Below are positions 1 to 6,498 of a stretch of 7,964 nucleotides of DNA, in pieces. Position numbers and translations under genes: made by a program. The notes under the pieces are model-generated. The model made no database searches. It had not been told where the DNA came from and saw only the letters and a list, made by a program, of their open reading frames with translations. The DNA comes from JAOUEA01 sp046732015 (GTDB lineage Bacteria; Actinomycetota; UBA4738; HRBIN12): positions 1-7,964 of the forward strand of contig JBKPMF010000238.1 in assembly GCA_046732015.1 (NCBI GenBank), written 5' to 3'. The stretch's first letter is position 1; the number at the start of each line of letters is the position of its first letter.

Positions 1-261
1 AACCTGATCCACGACGATCCGATCCGGGTGCGCAAGCACGCGGACGGCTATGTGCTGTCGATGCGCCTGCCGTTCGTCTCCCGCGACGACATGGACATCC
101 ACCGACGCGGCGACGAGCTGTTCGTGCGCGTGGGCTCGTACAAGCGGAACCTGATCCTGCCGCAGACGCTCAAGCGCTTGGTGGTCAAGGAAGCGAACTT
201 CGCGGGCGACCACCTGGAGATCACCTTCGGCCGTCCGCCGTCGACCGACGACCTGGCGTGA
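1..261 (+). CDS. ArsA/Get3-like ATPase, C-terminal HSP20-like domain (5' partial)
   Basis: The reading frame is open from base 1, so only the last 86 residues are in the window. They form a short all-beta module. A hydrophobic strand with LRLPF-like spacing (SMRLPFVS) is followed by a polar turn, the GDELFVRVGSYKR segment, an ILPQTL strand and a closing LEITF strand. This matches the HSP20-like domain found at the C-terminus of many actinobacterial ArsA-family ATPases (relatives of arsenite pump ATPase ArsA and tail-anchored-protein factor Get3). The P-loop ATPase part would lie upstream, so the ATPase identity rests on this tail alone. A free small HSP20-like protein is the alternative. Its stop overlaps the GTG of the next gene by four bases, which suggests translational coupling. 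Confidence 0.7.
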   Translation, partial: NLIHDDPIRVRKHADGYVLSMRLPFVSRDDMDIHRRGDELFVRVGSYKRNLILPQTLKRLVVKEANFAGDHLEITFGRPPSTDDLA

Positions 262-1244
262 GCGCGGTGGGGTCCTCGCCGGGCGCTCTCGCGGTCGGCA
301 TCGACGTCGGCGGCACGAAGATCGCCTCGTTCCTGGTCGAACGCGGCGGCGCGATCCTCGACCGGGATGTCCGCCCGACACCCGCGCAGGACCAGGAAGC
401 AACGCTCCAGGCGATGGAGGCCTCGGCACGCGCGGTGGTCACGTCCGAGGTCGCCGCGATCGGCATCTCGGCGGCCGGTCTGGTGGAAGCCGGCACGGGC
501 ATCATGCGGTTCGCACCGAACCTGTCGTGGCGCAACGCGCCGCTGGTGGAGCGGATCGGCGGCGCGTTCGGCGTGCCCACCGTCGCCGACAACGACAACA
601 ACGCAGCGGCGTGGGGCGAGTTCCGGTTCGGCGTAGGGCGGGGCCATGCGAACATCCTGTTCGTGGGGGTGGGAACCGGGATCGGCGGCGGGATCATCGT
701 CGACGGCGCGCTGCTCCGGGGGGCTCACGGGTTCGCCGCGGAGATCGGTCACATCATCGTGGAGCCGGACGGGCCGCGCTGCGGGTGCGGCAACCACGGG
801 TGCTGGGAGCAGGTGGCGAGTGGCTCCGCGATCACGCGCGATGCTCGCGCCGCCGTCACGCGGCATCCGCATTCGATGCTCGTGCAGCTCAGCGGAGGCG
901 ATCCCGCACAGGTGACGGGCTCGATGGTGACCGGGGCCGCCCGGCAGGGCGACACGGTCTCCCGGGGCATCCTCAACGAGGTCGGCCACCGGTTGGGCCA
1001 GGGGATCGCCGGCCTGGTGAACGTCCTCGATCCCGAACTGGTGATCGTGGGCGGCGGCGTCTCCGAGGCCGGTGACCTGCTGCTCGCACCTGCGCGCACC
1101 GCCTATTCGCGCTCGGTGGAGGGCGGGGCCTTCAGGCCGGAGGTCCCGATCCTGGCCGCCTCACTCGTGAACGACGCCGGCGGCATCGGGGCCGCCACGA
1201 TGGCCTTCGAACTGCTCGACCGCGCACGGGAGCCCGCATCGTGA
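258..1244 (+). CDS. ROK family sugar kinase, probable glucokinase
   Basis: A 328-residue protein, the usual ROK length, predicted to phosphorylate glucose or a related hexose with ATP in the cytoplasm. The phosphate-1 motif GIDVGGTK is near residues 14-21. The catalytic Asp is in the DNDNNA block (D113). The second glycine-rich phosphate motif, GVGTGIGGG, is at 137-145. The sugar-contacting EIGH is at 162-165. The ROK zinc motif CGCGNHGCWEQ is at 175-185, with C175, C177, C182 and H165 as likely zinc ligands. A C-terminal LVIVGGGVSEAG block closes the nucleotide site. There is no N-terminal DNA-binding domain, so this is a kinase and not a ROK repressor. The GTG start overlaps the upstream stop (GTGA) and has no clear ribosome binding site, which fits coupling. 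N-acetylglucosamine or mannose kinase activity cannot be excluded from sequence alone. Confidence 0.9.
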   Translation: MSAVGSSPGALAVGIDVGGTKIASFLVERGGAILDRDVRPTPAQDQEATLQAMEASARAVVTSEVAAIGISAAGLVEAGTGIMRFAPNLSWRNAPLVERIGGAFGVPTVADNDNNAAAWGEFRFGVGRGHANILFVGVGTGIGGGIIVDGALLRGAHGFAAEIGHIIVEPDGPRCGCGNHGCWEQVASGSAITRDARAAVTRHPHSMLVQLSGGDPAQVTGSMVTGAARQGDTVSRGILNEVGHRLGQGIAGLVNVLDPELVIVGGGVSEAGDLLLAPARTAYSRSVEGGAFRPEVPILAASLVNDAGGIGAATMAFELLDRAREPAS

Positions 1245-2128
1245 AGCTGGGTGTCTCGCTGCCGGTCTTCACCGCCGACCCGGCCCGTCCGCTCGCGGTG
1301 GCCGCGCGGGCGCACGAGCTCGGCGTCGACGGGGTGTTCTCGCCCGATCACTTCTTCCCCCCGATCTTCTATCCGCCCTCGGGCCCGGACCGGCCGGCGC
1401 TGGAGGCGTTCTCGTTGCTCTCGGCCGTAGCGGCGCGCCACCCGGGGATGCATGTCGGGACCATGGTGGCCCGCGTCACGCTTCGTCCCCCCGGGATCCT
1501 GGCCAAGCAAGCCGCGGCGCTCGATGCGATGTCGGGCGGCAACGCGATCCTGGCGCTCGGCACCGGCGACCGCGCCTCCCTGCCCGAACACGAGCGCTAT
1601 GGCATCCCCTTCCCGCCGGTCGCCGACCGCCTCGCGCTGTTGGAACAGACCGTCGAGGCGCTTCGCGACCTCTTCGCCGGCCGCAGCTATCCGGGCGGTT
1701 CCCACGTCCCCGCGATGGCAGGGCCGCTCCTGCCGCCGGGCGCACCGGCCGTGTGGGTCGGCGGCTTGTCCGACCCGGTGGTAGCGATCGCGGGTCGGGT
1801 GGCCGATGCATGGAACGGATGGGGTCTCGACATCGAAGGGTTCCGGACCAAGGTCGAACGGCTACGCGAGGCGGCCGACGGGCGCCCGGTGGAATCCACG
1901 TGGGGCGGTATCGCTCTGGTGGGGGAGGATCGAGCCGACATCGATCGGTTGCTGGCCGCACGCGCCGAGAAGGGGCTGCCGATCGAAGGCGTCTGGACGG
2001 GCACGGCCGACGAGCTCAGAACCTTTGTCTCGTCCTTGGAGGCGGCCGGCGCGACGTGGTTCGTGGTCCTGCCCGCCGGGCCGGCCGACCGCCTCGATGT
2101 GATCGCGGCCGCGCTGGCCTCACGGTGA
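1241..2128 (+). CDS. LLM class flavin/F420-dependent oxidoreductase
   Basis: A 295-residue luciferase-like (bacterial luciferase fold) TIM-barrel protein. The N-terminal strand MKLGVSLPVF, the helix AARAHELGVDGVFSPDHF (about 22-39), the barrel strand HVGTMVARVT (71-80), the family block LAKQAAALDAMSGG (87-100) followed by LALGTGD (104-110), and the late block AVWVGGLSDPVVAIAGRVADAW (about 170-191) are all typical of F420-dependent LLM enzymes. Members move hydride between F420H2 (or FMNH2) and diverse substrates. The substrate here cannot be inferred. The GTG start overlaps the kinase stop by four bases, and a weak GGGAG lies about 8 nt upstream. It sits in the same tight gene string as the kinase and the folate cyclo-ligase, but nothing links it to them functionally. 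Confidence 0.88.
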   Translation: MKLGVSLPVFTADPARPLAVAARAHELGVDGVFSPDHFFPPIFYPPSGPDRPALEAFSLLSAVAARHPGMHVGTMVARVTLRPPGILAKQAAALDAMSGGNAILALGTGDRASLPEHERYGIPFPPVADRLALLEQTVEALRDLFAGRSYPGGSHVPAMAGPLLPPGAPAVWVGGLSDPVVAIAGRVADAWNGWGLDIEGFRTKVERLREAADGRPVESTWGGIALVGEDRADIDRLLAARAEKGLPIEGVWTGTADELRTFVSSLEAAGATWFVVLPAGPADRLDVIAAALASR

Positions 2129-2739
2129 TGTCCACCGATCCGATGACCAGCTCCGGGCTGAAGAAGGCCAAGCGTGAGGTGCGCCGCCGGGTGCTCGAGG
2201 CGCGCGATGCGATCCCACCGGCGGAGCGCGATCGGCTGGCTGCCGAGGTGACCCGCCGGTTCCTCGCACTGCCCGAGGTCGAGGGCGCCGGCACGGTGAT
2301 GGGCTTCTGGACGTTCGGTTCGGAACTGACCACGACCCCGCTGATCGGTGCGCTCCACGCTGCCGGTGCGCGGGTGGCCCTGCCGCGCATCGTCGAGGGC
2401 GACATCGAACCGGTGACCTACACGCCGGGCGATCCCACCACGGAGACGGCGTTCGGCGCCATGGAGCCTGCGGGTGGCGAGGTGCTGGCTCCCACGGACA
2501 TCGACGTGGTGGCGACGCCGGCGGTGGTGTTCGATCGCCGTGGTGCCCGGGTGGGTTACGGCGGCGGCTTCTACGACCGCTTCTTCGCGAAGGTGCGACC
2601 GGACACGGCGCGGATCGGCATCGGGTTCGGCGTGCAGCTCCTGCCGGAAGGCGAGTCGTTGCCGGGGGGCCACTTCGACCTGCCCGTGGACGCGGTGGTC
2701 ACCGAGTCCGAGGTGGTTCGGTGCTCGCGCGATCGATGA
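2128..2739 (+). CDS. 5-formyltetrahydrofolate cyclo-ligase
   Basis: A 203-residue protein that converts 5-formyl-THF to 5,10-methenyl-THF with ATP, recovering stored folate for the one-carbon pool. The family layout is complete. A basic N-terminal helix (KKAKREVRRRVLEARD, 12-27) begins the protein. A GTVMGFWTFGSELTTTPLI block (about 55-73) and ALPRIV (84-89) follow. FGAMEP (109-114) matches the family FGxxEP element. GYGGGFYDR (143-151) is the signature motif of the nucleotide/folate site, and a C-terminal LPVDAVVTE block closes the protein. The ATG shares one base with the LLM gene's stop (TGATG), so a coupled start at 2128 is preferred. ATG at 2143 is a possible alternative. Role and fold are secure; the chosen start is less so. 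Confidence 0.93.
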   Translation: MSTDPMTSSGLKKAKREVRRRVLEARDAIPPAERDRLAAEVTRRFLALPEVEGAGTVMGFWTFGSELTTTPLIGALHAAGARVALPRIVEGDIEPVTYTPGDPTTETAFGAMEPAGGEVLAPTDIDVVATPAVVFDRRGARVGYGGGFYDRFFAKVRPDTARIGIGFGVQLLPEGESLPGGHFDLPVDAVVTESEVVRCSRDR

Positions 2740-3353
2740 TGCCGCCCGGTCCGGCCAGGCCAACCCGCCGCTCCTGGCGTGAGGCCCGGTACGCGGCGCT
2801 CGACTTCGAGACCACGGGGTTGGACTTCCGTCGCGATGCGGTGGTCTCGATCGGTGTCATCCCGGTGCTGGGTGGACGGATCGTGATGCGCGAGGCGATC
2901 CACCAACTGGTGGCTCCGGCGGTCGCGCCCTCACCCCGGTCGCAGACGATCCACGAGTTGCGTCCGCAGGACCTGTTGGACGCCCCCTCGCTCGACGAGG
3001 CTCGCCCCATCCTGGCCGAGGCGATCGAGGGACGCCACCTCCTGGTGTGGTTCGCCGACGTCGAGGTCCATTTCCTCGCGCAGATCTTCGGAGGTTCGCC
3101 GCGGGCGTGGCGGCGCCGCACGATCGACGTCCGCAACCTGGCGATCGCGGCTGAGGGCCAGCCTCGGGAGCGACGGCGGCGCTCCGGCTTCCCGCTCACC
3201 GGCACGGCCGAGCAGTACGGGGTGCCCGTCGCCGAGCCGCACCAGGCGTTCGACGATGCGTTGGTCACCGCTCAGCTGTTCCTGGTGCTGACGTCGCACC
3301 TGAGCCGGCGTGAACCCACGGTCCGTGACGTGGTCCGGGTGGGCAAGCCGTGA
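2721..3353 (+). CDS. DEDDh 3'-5' exonuclease, DNA polymerase III epsilon-like
   Basis: A 210-residue RNase T/DnaQ-type exonuclease domain, the whole protein. Exo I is ALDFETTGLDF, with D28 and E30. Exo III is HQAFDDALVTAQLF, with H174 and D179 at the DEDDh spacing. The Exo II region, LVWFADVEVHFLAQIF (108-123), appears to carry Glu (E115) where most family members have Asp. It probably removes nucleotides from DNA or RNA 3' ends; a repair or processing role is inference. The GTG at 2721 is chosen because GAGG lies about 7 nt upstream. However, ATG codons at 2736 and 2739 overlap the previous stop (ATGA/TGATG) and would shorten the protein by 5 or 6 residues outside the domain. The basic run EGQPRERRRRSG (about 145-156) lies between Exo II and Exo III. 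Confidence 0.88.
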   Translation: MLARSMMPPGPARPTRRSWREARYAALDFETTGLDFRRDAVVSIGVIPVLGGRIVMREAIHQLVAPAVAPSPRSQTIHELRPQDLLDAPSLDEARPILAEAIEGRHLLVWFADVEVHFLAQIFGGSPRAWRRRTIDVRNLAIAAEGQPRERRRRSGFPLTGTAEQYGVPVAEPHQAFDDALVTAQLFLVLTSHLSRREPTVRDVVRVGKP

Positions 3354-3355
3354 CG

Positions 3356-3399
3356 AGCGCTGACCTCCGTCCAGGGCATCGCCGCAGGTCAGCGGCGCT
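3356..3399 (+). terminator. Possible hairpin terminator after the exonuclease gene
   Basis: GCTGACCT (3359-3366) and AGGTCAGC (3386-3393) form a perfect 8-bp inverted repeat with a 19-nt loop. The outer bases AGC (3356-3358) and GCT (3397-3399) could extend it across a 3-nt bulge. It begins a few bases after the exonuclease stop and lies upstream of a predicted promoter, where a terminator would be expected. There is no U-tract, so it would have to be one of the tract-less hairpins suggested for high-GC actinobacteria. An mRNA 3'-end stabiliser is equally possible. Confidence 0.4.
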
Positions 3400-3413
3400 G
3401 CCCGGTCCTGGAC

Positions 3414-3429
3414 TTGAACAACCGTTCAA
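3414..3429. promoter_or_regulatory. Operator-like dyad over the -35 box
   Basis: TTGAACAACCGTTCAA is a perfect inverted repeat with two 6-bp arms and a 4-bp centre. Its left arm is itself the predicted -35 box, so a bound dimer would block RNA polymerase. The size and symmetry suit a TetR- or GntR-type dimeric repressor. No regulator gene lies in the window, and I cannot name the protein. Confidence 0.5.
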
Positions 3430-3443
3430 TGTCGCGGTATAAC
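3414..3443 (+). promoter_or_regulatory. Sigma70-like promoter for the GcvT-like gene pair
   Basis: TTGAAC (3414-3419) and TATAAC (3438-3443) are separated by 18 bp, a close match to housekeeping sigma consensus boxes in an otherwise very GC-rich gap. Transcription would start near 3450, leaving a leader of about 46 nt before the TTG start at 3496. It stands out because the flanking junctions are mostly overlapping or very short. Activity is inferred from sequence only. Confidence 0.62.
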
Positions 3444-3447
3444 CGCG
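3433..3447. promoter_or_regulatory. Second dyad centred on the -10 box
   Basis: CGCGGTATAACCGCG is a perfect inverted repeat with 6-bp arms and an ATA centre, and it encloses the predicted -10 TATAAC. Its centre is about 18-19 bp from the centre of the dyad over the -35. It could be a second operator of different sequence. It could also be chance symmetry around a -10 box in GC-rich DNA. Confidence 0.35.
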
Positions 3448-3484
3448 GGAAGCGGCCGTGACGTCGTCCGCGCCGCCGAGCCCG

Positions 3485-3498
3485 AGAGGAGCCTGTTG
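3485..3498 (+). promoter_or_regulatory. Ribosome binding site selecting a TTG start
   Basis: AGAGGAG (3485-3491) precedes the TTG at 3496 by four bases. No ATG or GTG lies in frame nearby, and the next in-frame Met (residue 49) is inside the conserved GMWDLS motif. The TTG is therefore the best supported start of the first GcvT-like gene. The spacing is slightly short, and the rare start may lower expression relative to the second gene, which has an ATG. Confidence 0.6.
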
Positions 3499-4596
3499 AG
3501 TCAGAGCAGGGAAACCGCGTTCCATGCCATCACCTCGAAGTCGGCCGTGGGCTTCGACGAGGAAGCGGGCTGGCTCTGGGTCACCACGTTCGGCGATCCG
3601 GCGGCCGAGTACCGCGCCGTGCGTGAGGACGTCGGCATGTGGGACCTCTCGCCGCTCAACAAGTGGGACGTGCGCGGCATCGACGCCGTCGAGGCCGTCC
3701 AGCGCGTGAACACGAACGACATCGTCGGCATGCGCATCGGCCAGGTCCGCTACGGCGCCTTCGTGGATGAGGACGGCCTGCTGGTCGATGACGGCACCGT
3801 GTACAAGCACGCCGACGACCACCTGTGGATGTGCACCAACGGCGACGAGCGCGCGGACTACTTCGCCGACGCCACGAAGGGCCTCGAGGTCTCGATCGAG
3901 TACATCGCGCCGGAGCTCCCCAGCATGCAGATCCAGGGGCCCCGATCGCGCGAGCTGATGCGCACCATCACCGACGCCCCGATCGACGAGCTCGGCTACT
4001 TCACGTTCTTCCCCGAGCAGATCCAGATCGGCGGGATCCCGGCGTGGGTGTCGCGGACCGGGTTCTCCGGCGAACTGGGCTACGAGGTGTTCTTGCGGCC
4101 CGAGCACGCGGAGGCGCTCTGGGAAGCGGTCGAGTCGGCCGGCGCCAGGCCCTACGGCGTGGAGATCATCGAAGCGATCCGCGTCGAGACCGGCATGATC
4201 GTCACGGGCTACGACTACGACGAACACGAACGCTCCCCATACGACCTCGGATTGGACCGGATGGTGGCGCTGGACGGCGCGGGCGAGTTCATGGGCAAGG
4301 ATGAGCTCCGCACGATCGCCGCCGACCCACCGAACCGCTTCAAGACGGTCAGGCTCGAGCACGACGCGTTGCCCGGATATGGCGCCGCACTGACCAGGGA
4401 CGGTGAGGACGTCGGGGTGCTCACGAGTCCCGCGCTCAGCCCCATCCTGGGGCCGCTGGGACTCGCGATCATCCGCACCGACGTCGCGGTCGACGGCACC
4501 CAGGTCGACGTCGCGATGCCCGACGGCTCCACGCAGGCGGGCACGATCGACGTGCTCGCGCTCTACGACCCGAAGAAGACCCGGCCTCGCGCCTGA
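3496..4596 (+). CDS. GcvT/DmdA-like THF-dependent methyl- or aminomethyltransferase, copy 1
   Basis: A 366-residue protein with both parts of the GcvT fold: the folate-binding aminomethyltransferase domain (about 35-260) and the C-terminal barrel (about 275-360). Family landmarks are GMWDLS (47-52), TND (73-75), GQVRYGAFVDEDG then VDDGTVY (82-103; the DD pair is where T-protein keeps its catalytic Asp), QGP (147-149), RTGFSGELGYE (187-197) and the folate-site helix EIIEAIRVETG (223-233). The segment YDYDEHERSPYDLGLD, then FMGKDEL, resembles the DMSP demethylase DmdA and related demethylases at least as much as glycine-cleavage T-protein. No gcvH or gcvP is next to it. Likely reaction: transfer of a methyl or aminomethyl carbon from an unknown donor to THF. 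It is the first gene after the predicted promoter and is paired with a paralogue 34 bp downstream. Confidence 0.88.
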   Translation: MSQSRETAFHAITSKSAVGFDEEAGWLWVTTFGDPAAEYRAVREDVGMWDLSPLNKWDVRGIDAVEAVQRVNTNDIVGMRIGQVRYGAFVDEDGLLVDDGTVYKHADDHLWMCTNGDERADYFADATKGLEVSIEYIAPELPSMQIQGPRSRELMRTITDAPIDELGYFTFFPEQIQIGGIPAWVSRTGFSGELGYEVFLRPEHAEALWEAVESAGARPYGVEIIEAIRVETGMIVTGYDYDEHERSPYDLGLDRMVALDGAGEFMGKDELRTIAADPPNRFKTVRLEHDALPGYGAALTRDGEDVGVLTSPALSPILGPLGLAIIRTDVAVDGTQVDVAMPDGSTQAGTIDVLALYDPKKTRPRA

Positions 4597-4630
4597 TGCG
4601 AGGCTCCAACCCGTCGCACAGGAGGACACG

Positions 4631-5725
4631 ATGACCGACGAACACCGTTCACCGCTGCACGAGTGGCACGAGGCGCACGGCGCCGACACCCTCGTGGAGG
4701 ACGGCTGGCCCTGGCCGATGCACGAAGGCACCGACCCGATGGTCGAGTACGAGGCCGTCCGCACCGGCACCGGGATCTGGGACCTGTTCTCCACCAGCAA
4801 GTACGAGGTGACCGGCCCCGACGCCGGCCGTCTGATCCAGCGCCGGTTCACGAACTCGCTCGCCGGCATGCAGGACGGCCAGGTGCGCTACGGCGCGTTC
4901 GTCAACGCCGACGGGAAGATGATCGACGACGGCAACGTGTACAAGCACGCCGACGACAAGTACTGGGTCATGATCAACACGCCCGACATCCAGGACTGGT
5001 TCACCGAAACCGCCGACGGTCTCGACGCGCAGGTGGCCCACCGCACCGAGGACTTCGGGATGATCGCGGTCCAGGGTCCCACCGCGCACGACACGTTGCA
5101 GGGCCTCACCGACCGCGACCTGGGCGAGTTGAGGTACTTCCGCTTCTGGCCCGAGCCGACGAGGGTGGCGGGCAAGGACGCATGGGTGCTCCGCACCGGA
5201 TTCAGCGGCGAGAAGGGGTATGAGGTCGTCACGGCGCCCGAGGACTCGCAGGCGGTCTGGGACGCGTTGATCGCCGCAGGCGGCGTGCCGTTCGGTCTCA
5301 CCGCGATCGATCTGGCGCGAACCGAGGTCGGGCTCAACATCATCGCCGTCGACTACAACCCCAACCAGATCTCGCCGTGGGACCTGTCGATGGACAAGTT
5401 CATCAAGACCGACACCGAGAACGTGGCCGCTGAGGCGCTCGCCAGCTACGGCGCGAACCCGCCCAAGCGGTTCAAGACCCTGAAGATCGAGGGCGACGCG
5501 ATGCCGGACTACGGCGCCGCGGTCACGAAGGACGGCCAGCAGGTCGGGATCGTGACCTCGCCGGCGGCCAGCCCGCGCCTGGGCACGATCGGGTTGGCCA
5601 TCCTCGACGCCGGTGTCGCCACCGACGGCGAGAAGGTCGAGGTCGCGATCGAGGGCGGCACCGCACCCGCCACGGTCGAGGTGCTGTCGCTGCTCGATCC
5701 CGCGAAGGAGAAGCCGCGGGCGTGA
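4631..5725 (+). CDS. GcvT/DmdA-like THF-dependent methyl- or aminomethyltransferase, copy 2
   Basis: A 364-residue paralogue of the preceding gene, with the same two-domain layout. GIWDLF (48-53), GQVRYGAFVNADG then IDDGNVYKHADD (83-109), VQGP (147-150), RTGFSGEKGYE (188-198) and the helix AIDLARTEVG (225-234) are present. That helix keeps the classic D-x-x-R-x-E folate-site pattern, where copy 1 has E-x-x-R-x-E. The usual TND is TNS here (74-76). Both copies share YKHADD and end in DPxK-x-x-PRA. The ATG has a strong AGGAGG site (4620-4625) five bases upstream, so translation may be stronger than that of copy 1. Spacing and direction suggest one transcript and possibly a heteromeric enzyme, which is inference. 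The substrate is unknown. The stop overlaps the GTG of the broken ATPase gene by four bases. Confidence 0.88.
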   Translation: MTDEHRSPLHEWHEAHGADTLVEDGWPWPMHEGTDPMVEYEAVRTGTGIWDLFSTSKYEVTGPDAGRLIQRRFTNSLAGMQDGQVRYGAFVNADGKMIDDGNVYKHADDKYWVMINTPDIQDWFTETADGLDAQVAHRTEDFGMIAVQGPTAHDTLQGLTDRDLGELRYFRFWPEPTRVAGKDAWVLRTGFSGEKGYEVVTAPEDSQAVWDALIAAGGVPFGLTAIDLARTEVGLNIIAVDYNPNQISPWDLSMDKFIKTDTENVAAEALASYGANPPKRFKTLKIEGDAMPDYGAAVTKDGQQVGIVTSPAASPRLGTIGLAILDAGVATDGEKVEVAIEGGTAPATVEVLSLLDPAKEKPRA

Positions 5726-6491
5726 ACGGGGCGACGACCACGCGTCGTCGTCATCTCGAACGGGTGGCATGGGCCCCCAACCGGACCCATCCACCCGATC
5801 TCGACGCCTGGCCGTTCACGATCCCGGCCGTGGCCCAGCTGATCGCCGCGGATGGGCTCGATGTCCCGGACGGTGTCACGTTCCTGGTGGGAGAAAACGG
5901 GAGTGGCAAGAGCACGCTGGTCGAGGCCATGGCCGCGATCTATCCCAGACGAGGCCATCTGTCGACGACGATGGGTGGACTCGCCGGTCCTGAGTCCAGT
6001 CCGGAAGACTCCCCGCTGCGCTGGCACCTGAAGGCACGCACCGGCCCGAACGCCTCACCCGCGGGCTTCTTCCTGCGGGCGAGGCGATGCATGGATTCCT
6101 CGCTGACCGTGGCACCAGCGAAGCGGACGTCGCGTGTGGGGTGAGCGCTCGTTGCAGGAACGTTCACACGGCGAATCTGTTCCTCGAGGTGCTGCGTCTG
6201 CGATTCCAGGACGTCGGCGTCTACTTCATGGATGAGCCCGAAGCGGCGCTGTCCTTCCGTTCGTGCCTCGCGTTGATGGCGCTGCTCGACGCGATGAGGG
6301 AAGAAGGGAGTCAGGTGGTGATCGCGACCCATTCGCCGCTGCTCGTCTCACTGCCGGGCGCGAAGCTGCTCCAGCTCGACGAGCAGGGGATCGGCGCGGT
6401 GCAGGACGCGCGGGAGCTCGATCTCGTGCGGTCCTGGCGGGATTTCCTCGACGGCCCGGAACGGTACTTCCGCCATCTGTTCGAGGACTGA
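5722..6491 (+). pseudogene. Frameshifted COG3910-like P-loop ATPase
   Basis: An ABC-type AAA ATPase gene split among reading frames. Frame 1 (GTG at 5722, to residue 120) holds PFTIPAV, VTFLVGENGSGKST (Walker A, 57-65) and WHLKARTGPNASPAGFFLRA. One missing G near 6081/6082 then moves the protein to the frame reading AMHGFLADRGTSEADVA. A second missing base near 6131-6137 moves it to WGERSLQERSHGES, the ABC signature region. One extra base at 6179 returns it to FLEVLRLRF, VYFMDEPEAAL (Walker B) and VVIATHSPLL (H-loop), ending at 6491. Undoing all three changes gives 771 nt, or 256 residues, a normal family length. All catalytic motifs survive, so decay is recent or the indels are sequence errors. 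As written, the frame-1 product stops at 6144, and a downstream fragment could start at 6087. The family's cellular role is not established. Confidence 0.85.
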
Positions 6492-6498
6492 CGCAGCG

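Noticed and set aside
48..989. 313-codon open frame on the - strand
   Set aside because: It lies opposite the ArsA-like tail and the ROK kinase; there is no domain and the composition is arginine-rich.
1753..2127. Upstream extension of the cyclo-ligase frame
   Set aside because: The frame is open further upstream but overlaps the LLM gene. The extension is Arg/Gly-rich shadow sequence, and family homology begins after the ATG at 2128.
4597..4618. 5-bp inverted repeat (TGCGA / TCGCA) between the two GcvT-like genes
   Set aside because: The stem is too short and the loop too long to support a terminator or attenuator.
4403..4630. Upstream extension of the second GcvT-like frame
   Set aside because: The extra 76 codons overlap the end of the first copy and read as Arg/Ser/Thr-rich noise. 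The ATG at 4631 has a strong AGGAGG site.
3265..4869. 534-codon open frame on the - strand
   Set aside because: It is the antisense shadow of the exonuclease end and the first GcvT-like gene. The product is low-complexity, rich in Arg, Asp, Val and Leu with no family motif, as expected from high-GC coding DNA.
4649..5794. 381-codon open frame on the - strand
   Set aside because: It lies opposite the second GcvT-like gene, has the same shadow composition and contains no recognisable domain.
5722..6491. Programmed frameshift in the ATPase gene
   Set aside because: Three separate shifts in about 100 bases would be needed, and no slippery heptamer with a following structure is evident.
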